From: Pilaira anomala
Taxonomy: Eukaryota; Mucoromycota; Mucoromycetes; Mucorales; Mucoraceae
Length of the DNA: 64,000 bases
Assembly (NCBI GenBank): GCA_025716855.1
Contig: JAIXMQ010000002.1
Coordinates: forward strand, 186,001-250,000
Direction: 5' to 3'
Numbering within the stretch: the stretch's first letter is position 1; every line of letters starts with the position of its first letter. The notes below the pieces were generated by a model. That model did not search any database. It was not told the origin of the DNA and was given only the letters and a program-made list of their open reading frames with translations. Shown in pieces: positions 25,568 through 38,016 of this stretch. The position numbers and the translations under genes are program-made.

Positions 25568-26602
25568 ATGAGTGGATTCCCCCAAAACCAATACTTTTAC
25601 ATTAAATCCCGTAATAGCGATTCCGTTATGGACGTTTATATGGGTGAAACTACTGTAAGTTAATAATAAAAAAAAGGAGACACACACTTTTAAAAGTACG
25701 CGTCGTTAAAATTTAAATTATATTATAGGTTGACTCCAACGTCATTATTTGGCCTCAAGTAAGTTTTTATCATTTATTTTAAACTGCAAAAGTAGTTAAA
25801 AAAAATTATATTTTCCATTGATTAGAAAGATACTGATGATAATGATAATCAACTCTGGCGTTCTGAAGATGGTTTCTTGATCAATAAGAAGTCTAATTTA
25901 GGTAAGTACATGCATTTCCTTTCTAAACTACTTGACCGAGATTTTACTTGCCTCTTTACTTGCCTTTTTACCTGCCTTTTTTACTTGCCTTTTTACTTGT
26001 CTTTTTACCTGCCTTTTTACCTGCCTTTTTACTTGTCTTTTTACCTGCCTTTTTACTTGCCTTTTTACTTGCCTTTTTACTTGCCTTTTTACTTGCCTTT
26101 TTACTTGCCTTTTTACTTGCCTTTTTACATGTCTTTTTACTTACCTTTTTTATTTTTACATCAGTTATGGATATTCGTGGTGGTGACCTTCAATCAGATA
26201 AACCAATTGTTCAATATGATCGTAAATTAACCATGTAAGTGTGTGTATTGTTTCTTTTTCTTTTTAGCCTAATGACTATAGTTACTTTTAAAAAAAAAGG
26301 GCACATAACCAAAGATTTGGTTATCGTGATGGTTATATCTACTGTTTAGCTGATCCTCGTCTTGTCTTGGATATCAAAGTAAGTATTTGTTTTATTTTGT
26401 ATTTATCAATACTAATTTTTCAAAAAAGGGTGGTGGAAGTAAAGAAGGTACCAAGATTATCTTGTATAAGCGTAAAGATACTGAAAATGAAAATCAACAA
26501 TGGGATCTTATTCCTGTCGGTGTTCAACAAGGAAGTCATGTTCCTTACTATCCTCCACCTGCTGGTATGGGAGGCTATGGTTATGGTGCTCCCGATAACT
26601 AA
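25568..26602 (+). CDS. Ricin-type beta-trefoil (lectin-like) protein
   Basis: Six exons (25568-25654, 25729-25758, 25826-25901, 26165-26234, 26300-26378, 26429-26602) encode 171 residues. Beta-trefoil signatures are the Gln-x-Trp motifs in DNQLWRSEDGF and NENQQWDLIPVG, and the repeated pattern of SVMDVY, LVMDIRGG and LVLDIKGG. The C-terminus is Pro/Gly/Tyr-rich (YYPPPAGMGGYGYGAP). There is no signal peptide, so it is likely cytoplasmic. Carbohydrate binding is the family expectation, but the fold is also used for other ligands. Intron 3 (25902-26164) is expanded by a 12-bp minisatellite. Confidence 0.85.
25944..26155 (+). repeat. 12-bp minisatellite inside intron 3 of lectin-like gene
   Basis: About 17 tandem copies of a unit close to CTTTTTACTTGC, with variants containing CCTGC, TTGTC and ATGTC. 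The array fills the intron between donor GTAAGT (25902) and acceptor ATCAG (26164), enlarging it to 263 nt when its neighbours are 50-75 nt. The pyrimidine-rich unit itself resembles a polypyrimidine tract. All three plus frames stay open across much of it, which produces spurious ORFs. Confidence 0.95.
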
Positions 26603-27234
26603 AAACAATATTTCCTTTTTTTACCCTATCCATACGTGTTGAATAAAAATTAACTTTTCCAACCTGTACTTATTTGTATCAAACAACTTGAAAGAGCGTG
26701 TTCTGTAAAATTAATACTATACCCCGAACATCAGTTAAGTTGTATCATATCAGCTTTTTCGATTACTTTACGTCTGAGTCTGTACAAAACTTCTGGCTGT
26801 CTTGCGTAAAATAAATTAATTCTGCATTAAAGCCCATGAAGTAAAGTCCAGCAAGGTTCAAATGATATCACCAGTTCCACGATAAAATGTAAAAATTTCA
26901 AGTAGATAGGCTTAGTTGTTGCAAGCAATAAAAAATTGGTTACAAGCTCAAAATGCACCTTTATGTGATACGAAACTCCTACCATTCATATACTTGTTGA
27001 TTATCATATATTCTTGGGCTTTATAGCATTTTATGTACCGTTGCCAGCCACCAAATCAGTCAATATTAGCACGTTAAAGAATTGACTGGTGGCAACACAC
27101 ACAAAGAAAAAAAAAAAAAAAAAAAAAAGTGCGTTTTCACACTCCGTTAAAAAAAAAGTGATATATAGTCTTTCTCTAAATGTATCCCTTTTACTTTACT
27201 TTTGCTTTACTTTTTTACTTTTTTTAAAAAAAAA
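26603..27234. other. intergenic region
   Basis: The 3' flank of the lectin-like gene and the putative promoter of the zinc-finger gene, with an A-run near 27110 and a TTTACTTTACTTTTGC-type pyrimidine stretch before the ATG. No gene was seen. Confidence 0.5.
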
Positions 27235-28049
27235 ATGAATAAAAATATCACTTTACCACCTATTAAACATGTATTCCAAGAACTATTCAATACAAATGTA
27301 CAATGTAAGTAGGACTTATGAGTAGAAGATGCCTCAGTATATTAACTATTAGTATAGCCAAACATTGTTCACTTGCATCAGGTACAAAGGAAACTGAACC
27401 AAGTAGACCACACGTTGTAAATACACCATGTTATTATTGTCCTCCTTCTTGTTGTACACAGAAGCCTGTAAATATACGTTTTAGTAATGGTGATAGTCAT
27501 GGTGGAGGAGGTGGAGGCCATCGTCGAGCAGTATCTGCTTCTACAGAAATGGTAAATTATCAAGAACCAATGCAGCATGCCCGGCCACATTTTCAAGAAC
27601 AGAACATACCTTATCGCAGGGCAAGGGCACATACGACAGCAGGTTACCCACCCACCATGCTGTTTGAACCTCACGTGTACAACAATGACAACAACAATCA
27701 ACAAACAAACGATTTTCAAACGATATTGATACGCTCTGAACATTCAAAACCACCAGCTATAACAAATCACAGATATCATTGTCAATATTGTCGTAAATCA
27801 TTCTCAAGACCCTCTTCTTTAAGAATACATATCTATTCTCATACAGGTGAAAAGCCATTCAAGTGTCATCATCAAGGTTGCGGAAGGAGTTTTAGTGTAC
27901 ATAGTAATATGCGTCGGCATTTACGTGTTCATTATTATCCTCAACAGCAACAACAACATAACAGTATGCGGCTACCTATTGTACCAACGAAGAGTTACGA
28001 TGAGATGATGAGAAGCGACTATTGTATCACGAAACCATTGCATACATAA
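27235..28049 (+). CDS. C2H2 zinc-finger transcription factor
   Basis: Two exons (27235-27304 and 27382-28049) encode 245 residues. After a Cys-rich, Gly/His-rich disordered part (CYYCPPSCC, HGGGGGGHRR), two canonical C2H2 fingers follow near residues 170-230: YHCQYCRKSFSRPSSLRIHI with H..H, the TGEKPF linker, then KCHHQGCGRSFSVHSNMRRH. A Gln/His tract comes after the fingers. The paired-finger design is typical of fungal DNA-binding regulators. The target is unknown. The 4-kb gene-poor region downstream could hold no partner gene that I recognise. Confidence 0.85.
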
Positions 28050-29528
28050 ATATTTATCATCACTAAAAAACAAAAAAAAAAGCACATCACTTATCGTGTT
28101 GTACACTACTTGCATATGTATGTATATATATATATATATATTACTTCTATATATATTATATAGTCCTTTTCTTTCCTCCCTTTTTTCTATATAAGTTAAT
28201 CCTATAATATTATTCATGAAGCGTATGTATCAAATAATTGACAAAGTCGTTTCAATAAAATATATATATATTTTTTACGCCACATTGTATAAATTAAAAC
28301 ACAAAGATGTACTTTTTGTTTATATCTGATCATGCTGATCCTTAAAAACAAATAAACAACAATAAAAGAAGAAAATAAAAACGATCATCATTTATGCATT
28401 AGATTCGGGGCTAGATATTAGATTATATATTATGGAAAATAGGAGAACAAAAAATGGTTCAATATATAATAAACTGTGGCGGCTATATAGCCTAGACATT
28501 TCCTTTTTATGAAACGTGTACCTTGAATATCAATTTGAGGAGAAAAATAGAAAAAGTTTTAATAGAAACTCGTACCTTTTATGCATATTATTTTTTGCTA
28601 TTGAATAGATAAACACATACCTTTAGTAATTAGGTTATATCATCAACAGCGCAGTAATTAAAGTATAGACCGTGTAAAATATATATATATATGGCTATAT
28701 AGATATATTTACATATATGAAACTAAGATAAACCGATGTAAATTGTCTTTTTAATCTTAGCCTCTATAAAGATCTACAATAGATAAATGAGTTTGAACTA
28801 TACAAATAACATGTATATTTATGTAACCACCTAATTTCCCCCAAAGAACAAATGGCTGATTAATCTCAAATAGAACATGTAAGAAAAGAGTCTTTTTACT
28901 AAAAAAAAAAATATTTATTATTATATGATAATTAATGTTTGCAAGTACAAACCAATATAAACTTATAAAAGGAAATTAACGTACTTGGCAGCAATCATCA
29001 CAAACAAGCCAAAATATTAATAAAGTATATATAAAAAAAAAAAAGAGCACATTTGAATTCACCTGATCGATTATCGTTGCATTTTTTACCTGTAAAAAAA
29101 AATATAATCTGTTTCGTTTTACGCAAGATTCTAAATCGTTTATTTTTGTTTTTGTTTTGTTAATAGTTTAATAACTTTCTTTTAGAAATGACATAAATAA
29201 ACCATTATTTGTTTCATCTTAAACATTCTCGAATATCGTGTGTGTGTGTGTGTAATAGAATGTCAAATGGTTCCTTTATTTCTAGAAAGACGACGATGTT
29301 GATCCCACAAATAGTCGTGGGAAACGCCATATTAGTACGAATGGATTTATACTTCCTATATATCCATGTCAATATAAAATACGTTGTGCCGTTAATAAGA
29401 ATTTATACAAGAAAGATCAACATCTGCAACTGTACATACAAATACATCATGTAACGCATATGTAATATGCATTTAATATTTATCAAAAGGGACAAATGCC
29501 TCTAAAATTCTACCAACCTAACGAAAAC

Positions 29529-29567
<39 letters not shown>

Positions 29568-32210
29568 AGTGAAAAAAAAAAACGATGCTATTTACGCCGG
29601 GATAAAACATAAAGTGTTAATTACACATGCTTTATTATGATATAAACATCGTACACTTTTTGGTACTGTTAGCGATCCCATTTCCCAATTCAACTGCTGA
29701 TGAGTACGTCTGATTTCATTTTTCCAATCATAATTTGGTCTCAAAAAAAAAAAAAAAAAAAAAAAAAAGGATACGTTAAAGTTTTAAAAAAAGTCGAAAA
29801 AAATATGCAAAGTCTATTGACATTTTCAATATAAAGCTCTTTAAATTTGTTGACAAATTTTACTTTTTTTTTTTTTTTTTTTTTCTGTTCTGACAAAATT
29901 AGGTAAAGCTAATAATAAAAAAAAAATATCTGTAGGCAGTTGCAGAAATCAACAAACATCTGTTGGTTTCTTTTTTTTTTTGCCATCGTTTTTAGTGCAT
30001 TACAGGTCTTTCACGGTTGTGTAGATCCTGCCGTTGGGTCGTACGAGAATCGAAATTAAAGCTGTTGCATCTTTTTCTTCTTTCGTTACATTAAATGCTG
30101 CTTTGTTGTACAAAAAAATGTGATCTTTGTGAAGAATGGATAAAGAGATGGCTATATTTAAACCATTTTTGTATTTTTTGGTCGTCATTTGATAAAGTCT
30201 TGACTGGCTAATGATAATTTATTCTTCAATTGGATAAAAAACTTATTGATCATTAGTCTTATAGTAAACGATATTACTTTTTTTGTTTTGTTTTTGGCGT
30301 TTTCTAGTTACTAATAACTCATGTAAAGATAAAATTTAAGGAAAAATATCTTCCATAAAATCTCAGCGATAGAAAACAAAAAACCTCCCCTTTTTCCAAA
30401 GGATAATTAATTTTGGTCAATTGCGCTACAATTAAATGTTAGATGTTTCTATAAACACCTGCACTTATCATTACATACAGGCCAATAATCGCGTAATGTC
30501 TTTTACTGACATTTGTCTTTAGCCTTCTATTGAATACAAGGTTTTTCGACAAAGACACTCTAACGCTAATTGAAAAGTAAGCAAAACAAATATATAATGG
30601 TATTTGGTTAAATATAATAAATCAAGTTCTTTCCATTTTGATTGATAAAATATCTTGAAATACTTGTAATCCAATAATAGTGTAACTAGCTTTCATATTC
30701 TTTTTTTTTAAAAAAAAAATGTATCAGTTAACGCTTTGTCACTAGCCATTAGGTCTCAAAATATATGTACATACATTCGAATTATTGAAAATAATTAAGT
30801 TAATGCGCAACACTAAAGACTCATTTACTTTTCAATGATAGAAGACCACTTCCGTTAGAAAAAGGATATAAAGAAAGATGCTATATACAAATGTTGAAAA
30901 TTGAATGAGAGACTTAAGTAAACGACTAAATTACAAACCATATATTATGCTTGAAGCTTGTACTAGTAATAAATAAAAACTCATTGAAATTCTTGATATC
31001 AATATATTTTCTACTTCGGTTATTACTTTGAAAATGTATTAAAAACAGGAATTGGTGTATAACATTTTAAAATAATTTGTACATTCACTTACAAAGGAAA
31101 TACAGTACACATAAATCAGATTTGGGAAAAACAGATGTACTATTGATAAAGAGTGATATAAATTTATGTTTGTGATCATAAAGAAGACATTTGTTTTTTT
31201 TAAAAAAAAAACAGGTGGCTGTAACAGGGAGAGTTTAACAGGTTTTTGGTTTGTTATAGTGTCACAAGCGGATCCTTTGGTTGATCTCCATAAGCTTGTA
31301 ACACTTTACTATTAGATATACAACAGTGACAGTAGCGCACGTTTTAAACTCAATTTATCTGTCTCTGTTAAATAGACAGTAAAAAGATGATATCGACTTC
31401 AAAACAGTATGAAAAACAACTGCTATGGAATATTAGAGTGACAAGAGAAACTTTATTGGTATATCGGGATGCGGGTTCTGGAACCACGTTCCTGGTACAC
31501 AAAACGCGGTGTCATTTTCAGTACATCATCACCATGTGATGGTTTTTGGTACAATAAGCCTGAACTTGTATTTCCTTTATTCTATTTTCTTTCTAAACAA
31601 ATACTTTGCTTGCCCTGATATATATATATATATATGTGTGTGTATGTGTGCTCTACAGCTAACTCGAATATAAATACTGTGATCGAATTCACCTTTATTT
31701 AATGTAAACGGATATTATATTTGGAGTTTAAATCAAAACTAATCTTTTTTTAACAGTGTCAACGAATCATAAAACAAACCTGTTTTTTGAGCTCTGTGTA
31801 CAATGGTCGGAAAGTTTGTCTTGAGATCCAAAACCTTATTTGTATAAATGGTTAGTTTGATACAAAAAGAAAGTTAGAAAGTACAGAAATGGGAATTTTT
31901 TACACGATAAGACTCAAAACTAACACAAAAAAAAAAGATTTTTCGCACAATCAAACAAGAAGCTATAAACACTTGAGCCACAATAAAAATCTCATACATG
32001 TTAGACACAACAGTTTTAAAGTAAAGGAAATCTCTGCTTCACTGTTTAACAGGGTGGACTGACCAATACATAGCTATTCATTTCGATCTACAAAGTAATG
32101 TTTAATTGCAAAGTAATAGATTTTGTAAAACGCTCGGACTGTATTATCTATTGTTTTAAGATGAAACATGGTCATTTCCAAATAAAAAACGCCGATTTAT
32201 CATTAGTTTA
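28050..32210. other. long gene-poor region
   Basis: 4.16 kb with no supported gene. It contains TA and TG microsatellites (28120, 28680, 29240, 31620), A-runs (29531-29564 and 29743-29768), and small unrecognised frames at 29209-29454 (plus) and 30000-30188 (minus). No tRNA fold, transposase motif or terminal repeat was found. A long non-coding RNA or a centromere- or replication-related AT-rich element cannot be excluded. Confidence 0.5.
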
Positions 32211-33330
32211 TTAATCATCTTGGGTCATATGCTTATGTTCTAAGTTTGTAGGTTTACGATACATGTAGAATTGGAAAAAGATCTATTTAAGTATATATAT
32301 ATGTATAAATTATTAGTACATTAAAAAATTTATCGATATAAAGATTATGTATACTTACAGTAAAGTCAAAGAAAAGAGTACCACCACTTCCTAAAAGCCA
32401 AGGGTAATTAATCAAAAGATAAGTGGGCTCAACTGATTCAAGAACAATACTCTACGGGGTTGAAATTAATATATAAATTTGATAAAGGAGTACATAATAT
32501 ATGTATATTTATATATATATATACTTTTAGCCACTTACAATACAATATGTGAGATTACCAACTACGCTAAAGATAAACATAACAAGAGAAAGTCCTTGCA
32601 CACTTTCATTTCTAAAATTTTGCATGATTTGGGGTATACGACTAACACAGTAAAGAATTGCACTTCCCCAACCAAACAATTGAGGAATTAAATGTAATTG
32701 TGACAGATCGATTTCTTGACCTGGGCGGAAAAAGTAAAAAGCGGATCCACCAAATAATACGATCCAAAACATGATACTCGTAATAAAAAATACTCGAACA
32801 AGGAGACGCGTATTAGAATTCTTTGGTTTGGTGTGTAATAAACCAGTAGTTTCGTTTGCAATTTCTTCATATGAAGTTACTACTACTGCTTCTTCTATAT
32901 GGCGTTTTATACCATATTTACGATAATAGAACACTTGTCCCATTAAGATACAATCTGCCATAAGATAATAGAGTGCAAGCAATAACTAGATATAAATAAA
33001 TGAGTCACTCCGACAAAAAAGATTTATAGCTATGTGTGTTACCATAGTAAATAATAAATGCTGTAAAATGACACCAAACAAGTTCAGGATATCTCCAAAG
33101 ATCCATAATGTAAGAAATGTTACAGAAACACCTTCCGTATCTTTTAATTTGTAATTCTCATAAAATTGTCTAAAAATGATAATAATAAACTTAAGTTGAC
33201 CAAGCACTTGGACTATGAAAAAAGAAAACGATAACAATAAACTTAAATAAACTTACGGTGTAAACACGACAATCCAACAACCAATACTGAAATAACCAAA
33301 CAGTTTAGCGAGTAACTCACTATCAACCAT
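32211..33330 (-). CDS. PQ-loop vacuolar/lysosomal amino-acid transporter
   Basis: Five exons (33330-33257, 33169-33043, 32985-32539, 32451-32359, 32282-32211) encode 270 residues. The exon 1-2 junction creates the first PQ motif (VVFTPQFYENYK), and the second is CVSRIPQIMQNFRNES. Seven hydrophobic segments are expected, including VSVTFLTLWIFGDILNLFGV and LLVRVFFITSIMFWIVLFGG, separated by a polar loop (residues about 95-130). The family (Ypq1-3, LAAT-1/PQLC2) exports cationic amino acids from vacuoles or lysosomes. The start lies only 84 bp downstream of the stop codon of the PRL phosphatase gene on the same strand, so its promoter must be very compact. Confidence 0.88.
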
Positions 33331-33414
33331 TATATAATTTTGACAAGAAAGAAAGAAAAAAAAAAGAAAAAGAAAAAAGTACGATGAAAAAAAAAAAAAA
33401 AAAAAAAAGGTTTT

Positions 33415-34077
33415 TTATTGTGTATTACATCGTTCGTTCAAACTCCACTCAGCTTTTTTAGACTTTTTCTTGTACTTGTCAATGAAGCGAACTTGATTTT
33501 TATTTAACGCACCTCTCCTATATTTCCTTATGTAAGTTATTGCATCCTTAAACGAAAATAGCTTAGTTTATTAACTTTAATAGTTGGTTAGTACGCAGTT
33601 ACTTACCAAGGGATCCATCCCATCCTCAATTAAAGAAATGGCTATTAAAACCTAAAGAGTTGATGAATCAGAAAAAGAAAAAAATTGACATCAATGTATA
33701 TATATATATATATATATATTTTACTTTACAGGCGCTCTTCCAATACCAGCAATACAATGAACACCAATAGTTGTTTGATTCTGTCTAGTCTTTTCTGCTA
33801 GACTTAACCAACTTTCAATAGCCTCCTTACTTGGAACTCCACCATCTTCAAACCGAATATCGTCAGAAACTTTTATTCCTGTATTTTTTTCTAATTCCTG
33901 CGCATCATATTCATTGTCTGTATTATTATTTTGAGAAGGTCGATGGCAAATTCTTATTAAGTCAGAAACGTTTTCCTTTTTAAAAACGTCGATATACTTG
34001 GGTAAAGTAGTTTGCGTAGGTGCGTCCAGTAGTAGAAACTTTTGATTAGTATTAGGTGACTTTATTACGGATATCAT
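33415..34077 (-). CDS. PTP4A: PRL-type (PTP4A) protein phosphatase with CaaX box
   Basis: Three exons (34077-33730, 33651-33607, 33546-33415) encode 174 residues. The P-loop HCIAGIGRAP matches PRL phosphatases (HCxAGxGR, with Ala after the catalytic Cys). DIRFEDGGVPS supplies the WPD-like loop with Asp. The C-terminal half (VLIAISLIEDGMDPLDAITY, RKYRRGALNKNQ, FIDKYKKK) follows PRL order, including the polybasic stretch. The last four residues are CNTQ, a CaaX prenylation box seen only when all three exons are joined. The protein is expected to be prenylated and membrane-bound, and PRLs bind CNNM magnesium transporters. A stretch of Asn/Asp (SQNNNTDNEYDAQ) is inserted relative to animal PRLs. 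Confidence 0.92.
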
Positions 34078-34091
34078 TTAAAAAAAAAAGG

Positions 34092-34147
<56 letters not shown>

Positions 34148-34748
34148 GAGAGATAGAAGTAAACTCGCTTTAATCACGCCAAATTGATTTTAAGGCAAAT
34201 TTATTTTGTAAACATAAAAGTAGTCGATCAAAACCATTTTAAAATTAACGTCACCAAATGCTCAACAAGCTCTGACCTATTCCCTTCTTGGCCTTTTCTC
34301 GTATAATCTTCAATGTTTTTAATGGACTTTGATTTCTTTATCATGTATATTCAAATCATCAAATCCTCTAATCTTTCGAAAGTTTTATTTTCCAAATACA
34401 ATCGTTTGCATGTCACTGATAACTTTCGTTTGTGATTATCTTTCTTATATTTATAGTCCAAGTAATTGTAGTCGCATTTTTATAAGGCTCAAATTTCTTT
34501 GTATCTGTGTAACATTTCTCAATCTGTATGCTGCAGAAAACAGATTTGTGACGCTAAAAGCTTTCTTCAAACAATAGGGAATTCATGTTATAAAGTTATA
34601 AATATATGGTTAAAGTGAGCTATGATTATTTTTTATTTAAAATCACATTGGTTTTTTCTCATCATACAACTTTTACCCTCTAAAAATTACCGTTTACTTT
34701 GAGCTTAGGCATTTATTCACCTGTCCAATTTCAGTCGAATTTTTAATG
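34078..34748. other. intergenic region with 48-nt A tract
   Basis: A 48-base A run (34092-34139) lies directly upstream of the PRL start codon, that is, as a T tract on the coding strand. The rest is AT-rich 3' flank of APC10. An 82-codon frame at 34329-34577 is unrecognised. Confidence 0.5.
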
Positions 34749-35668
34749 CTAGCGTATTCCTTTATTTTCCAATGGTTTTTTTACGACCTTTACTTCTTCC
34801 GCTTCGCCTTCTTCTTGCAAATAAGACCTATAATCAAATCAGTATCATCATACATTCCAGAATTTTAGGAAACTTACGGTGAAAATGTATATACTTTTAG
34901 TTGACGAATATGTGTATCTCGACCATTTGAATGTGTATTCAATATAGCTATCTGTAATCGAAATACTCGAAATGCTTCGCCATCACTGAAATATTTTAGA
35001 TAAATTATGTTAAAAAGAACATACATACTTACTTTTTTGAAGTGATGTCTGCGTTCAACCAGCCCACAAACTCTGGTTCGCACTCAACTGTCATAATTTC
35101 CTATACCCTTTTCTATTAGATACGTACTATATTTTTCAAATTGTTACTTCTTTACATAAAGATCGCGCGTTGTTGTTCCACCACGTATAGCAATAGTTTT
35201 TGGTGTATAACTTTCGTCTTGAAAATAATCAATAAACAAAGATACTTGACTTATAAATGTAGCTTGATGAAATATCAGATCAATTGTATGATTCTTGCTA
35301 GGATTAGGACAATCTGATTGCCAATATGTCAAAGCATTGTTGTCACGCAACTTGTCAGGTCCCCAATCTGGTCGAAATGAAGAAACGCTCCAAATAGCTG
35401 CATGTTCTCCTATCTCACGTCCTCCCATCTCAACTTGTTCACGCGTTGGATGTGTGTCCTCGTATATCTGATTCGCTATACTCTCTAACTGTGCATCATC
35501 AACTTTTGATTCATCGACTTCCTCATTATTTTCTTCTGGTGAATGGACATCGCTATCGCCAAAGCCTGAAGTAGGCGGCCGAAACATTTCGAGTTCTTCC
35601 TGCTCTTCCTCCTCTTCTCCATAATTTAGGGAGTAGGGAGGTGAACTTTCACGCTCGAATTCGTCCAT
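34749..35668 (-). CDS. APC10: Anaphase-promoting complex subunit 10 (Doc1)
   Basis: Four exons (35668-35156, 35100-35033, 34985-34878, 34827-34749) encode 255 residues. After an acidic disordered N-terminus (about 80 residues, EEEEEQEELEMF), the DOC beta-jelly-roll follows: GEHAAIWSVSSFRPDWGPDK, LRDNNALTYWQSDCPNPSKN, HTIDLIFHQATFISQVSLFI, YTPKTIAIRGGTT and EPEFVGWLN. The family's final IR-tail region is represented by NTHSNGRDTHIRQLKVYT, which is the conserved NGRDTHIR element. It acts in the APC/C ubiquitin ligase as substrate co-receptor for D-boxes. The protein ends ENKGIR; this is an Ile-Arg C-terminus, as APC10 uses to dock on TPR subunits, visible only with exon 4. Confidence 0.93.
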
Positions 35669-35835
35669 TGACTAAAAAAATATATATAGTAAACAAAGAA
35701 ACATTTTTATCTGCAAAGAAATTTATTTTCTTTTAACATACTTTCGTAATCAACTAATATACGAAAGTTTATAATAAATAAAAAAAAAATCAGTGGCCTA
35801 TTGAATTATCAAAGTAAATTTGATAATATAGCTCA

Positions 35836-37621
35836 TTAAGACATATAGTCTCCCCATCCATCTCCAAATGGTTTACAATAGTTATTACTATGACACCACT
35901 TCTCATGCAATAACCGAGCAGCGTTTTTTCCGGCCATAGTTTGAGTTTCCATAGTCTAAATAAAAAGGTTAGAAACTAATCTAGTTCAATAAAAAGGATG
36001 AATAAACTCACAGAAATAAAATTTTCGAATCCTCCTGTATAAACAATTCCAAATTCATCTTGTTCATCTGCTTTAAGTATAAATGAAGGGAAATTCATAT
36101 CACTGACCGGATGAAGTTTAGGAAAAGCCTTCCATTCTTTATGATATGTCCAAGTTCTACTATAAAACAATTGATCTAATAGTTCTTCTTTAAGTTTGTT
36201 TGGCGAAAAAATCTTTATAACCGTTTCGCCATCTTCTAATACACGATGAACCGAAAATGTTTCAAAAGGAGCCTTTCCGTTTGGAAAATGTTCGTCTAAA
36301 AAAAGATAGTTAAAAAATCATTAGATCATACATAGTAGATGTAAATATTTATATTGTACCTAACGGTTGCCCTGCCGTAACTATAAAAGTAGGTACGTTT
36401 TCAATATAACTTCTTTTGAAATAAGTAGGATTCGCATGCCCTGCAACAAGTGTAACATGAACTGTACGATAATCTCTTTGATGTTGTTTTGTAGGAAAAG
36501 GGAATTGAATGTCGGTAAATTCTAAAGGCGCAGCCAAAACAACCTCGTCAAACAATTGGAATTTGCCATCCTGTGTCTGTACAATATACTTATATATGTG
36601 ATTACCCAATGAATCGATTTCAGTAATTTCATCAATAGCAGTGACTTTCGAATTTAATTGAACATTTGTTTTTGATCGAATAGCAAACTCTTCAAAAATT
36701 CTGAAATTTCCTTCTTTCACCGCCCATGTTCCATGGCTCGCTTCCATTGAAACCATCACTGCAAAAGCATGGAGTGCGTTGAGATTTTGACAATAGTTTC
36801 CTCTTGTGGCGCTTTGCAACAATTCATTTGAGAAACGTTCATCAATACCAAGTTCTCTCAAGTAATCAGAGGCAGTTCGATCAAATAAGTCTTCAAATCC
36901 CAGAGTATCGATTACCTCTGCAATATTTTCAAACACATAATCCATATCATATAATTTCATAAATTTTTCAACGATTTCTTTTTGTTTTTTTTGAAACTAT
37001 TTTTTTTTTTTTTTAGTTACTATAGTTACTATTTAAAATATATCTGTTATCTTACTTTCATAGGTGTAAGTCCGTATCTCCAAATCATTTTTACAGTATC
37101 CCAGTAGCTTCCTGTTTCTTCAAAAACAAATTCTTTACCGTCCCAAACACCGAGTCCTCCTCTTTTGCTTTCAATTCCTGTTAATCGCGTTAATTCCAGC
37201 CCAAATTTTTCTGATGCCGTCATAAGATTTTTATTAGCCTCTACGAATATTGAAGCCCCTAATTCAATTGTACCAAGCGACGCGTTCCCTTTGATATCCA
37301 CTGTAGTACTACGACCACCAATGTAATTACTTTGTTCAAAGATTGTGCTAACCACTTGAATGTAACCATCAGAAGGAAAAACATTGCTCAACCAAAAAGC
37401 AGTAGAAGTTCCTGAGGCTCCTCCACCTTGAAACGTTGTTGTTAACTTTCGTTATTATTATTTATTTATTTATTAGAAAAAAGGAGTGTAAGCTTACCGA
37501 TAATAGCAACCGATTTAGTTCTGCGTACATTCTGATCATGTAAAACATGTTGATTAATTTCTCCACAAACTACGCTAAGAGCTAAAAGTGGCAGACCTCC
37601 TACTAGCAATAAACTCTTCAT
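35836..37621 (-). CDS. PCYOX1: Prenylcysteine oxidase
   Basis: Five exons (37621-37498, 37426-37056, 36996-36360, 36295-36012, 35955-35836) encode 511 residues, close to the roughly 505 of animal enzymes. It has a signal peptide (MKSLLLVGGLPLLALSVVC). The FAD motif is made across intron 1 (SVAIIGGGASGTSTAFWL), then IFEQSNYIGGRSTTVD, IELGASIFVEANKNL, the C-terminal lyase-like body, and NPTYFKRSYIENVPTFIV. The end (MAGKNAARLLHEKWCH) is typical of the family. The enzyme cleaves prenylcysteine from degraded prenylated proteins, releasing Cys, an isoprenoid aldehyde and hydrogen peroxide in the vacuole or lysosome. Confidence 0.93.
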
Positions 37622-37934
37622 TTTATATTCGTATGTTTGTAAAGAAGAAGTACAACAATTGTTTTTAAATTTTACAGTCGGATTTTATAACTAGCAAAAT
37701 AACAAACAAATTATGCAAAATTCGGTAAAAGGAACGTGTAATCTGTGTAACTCAGTCACATCATCATCACAAACAACAAGATATTGAGATAAAATAAAAA
37801 AGTAATTTAATGTTTTGTTTTACTCTTTAAACATTGTTAAAATAAAGACAAAAGTCATTTCTCACTATTCTCTTAAGAAGTTTATAATGAGGCCTACGAA
37901 TTCCTCAATAACAATGTTTTCAGCGTTTTGAAAG
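37622..37934. other. intergenic region
   Basis: The 5' flank of the prenylcysteine oxidase gene and upstream flank of tRNA-Pro. No gene was seen. Confidence 0.5.
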
Positions 37935-37984
37935 CACGTGTATGTCACGTGTATGTCACGTGACTACTTTTATAGTATTAAATA
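37935..37984 (+). promoter_or_regulatory. CACGTG array upstream of tRNA-Pro
   Basis: Three CACGTG boxes at 37935, 37946 and 37957, exactly 11 bp apart, are followed by AC, one base, ACTTTTA (to 37972) and TAGTATTAAATA (37973-37984). The last box ends 54 bp before the tRNA. The same arrangement precedes the initiator tRNA-Met gene 6.3 kb away, with 25 of 27 positions identical across the core. It looks like an extragenic RNA polymerase III promoter element bound by a bHLH or Cbf1/USF-like factor. Confidence 0.75.
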
Positions 37985-38016
37985 TATATAAGTCTTTATT
38001 TAAAAAGGCATGAATC

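Noticed and set aside
25877..26238. Three overlapping plus-strand ORFs with repetitive Leu/Phe/Cys
   Set aside because: They are translations of the intronic 12-bp repeat in three frames; canonical splice sites remove the region.
29680..29730. Possible box C/D snoRNA (CTGATGA and CTGA)
   Set aside because: The two boxes are only about 10 nt apart and no terminal stem is present.
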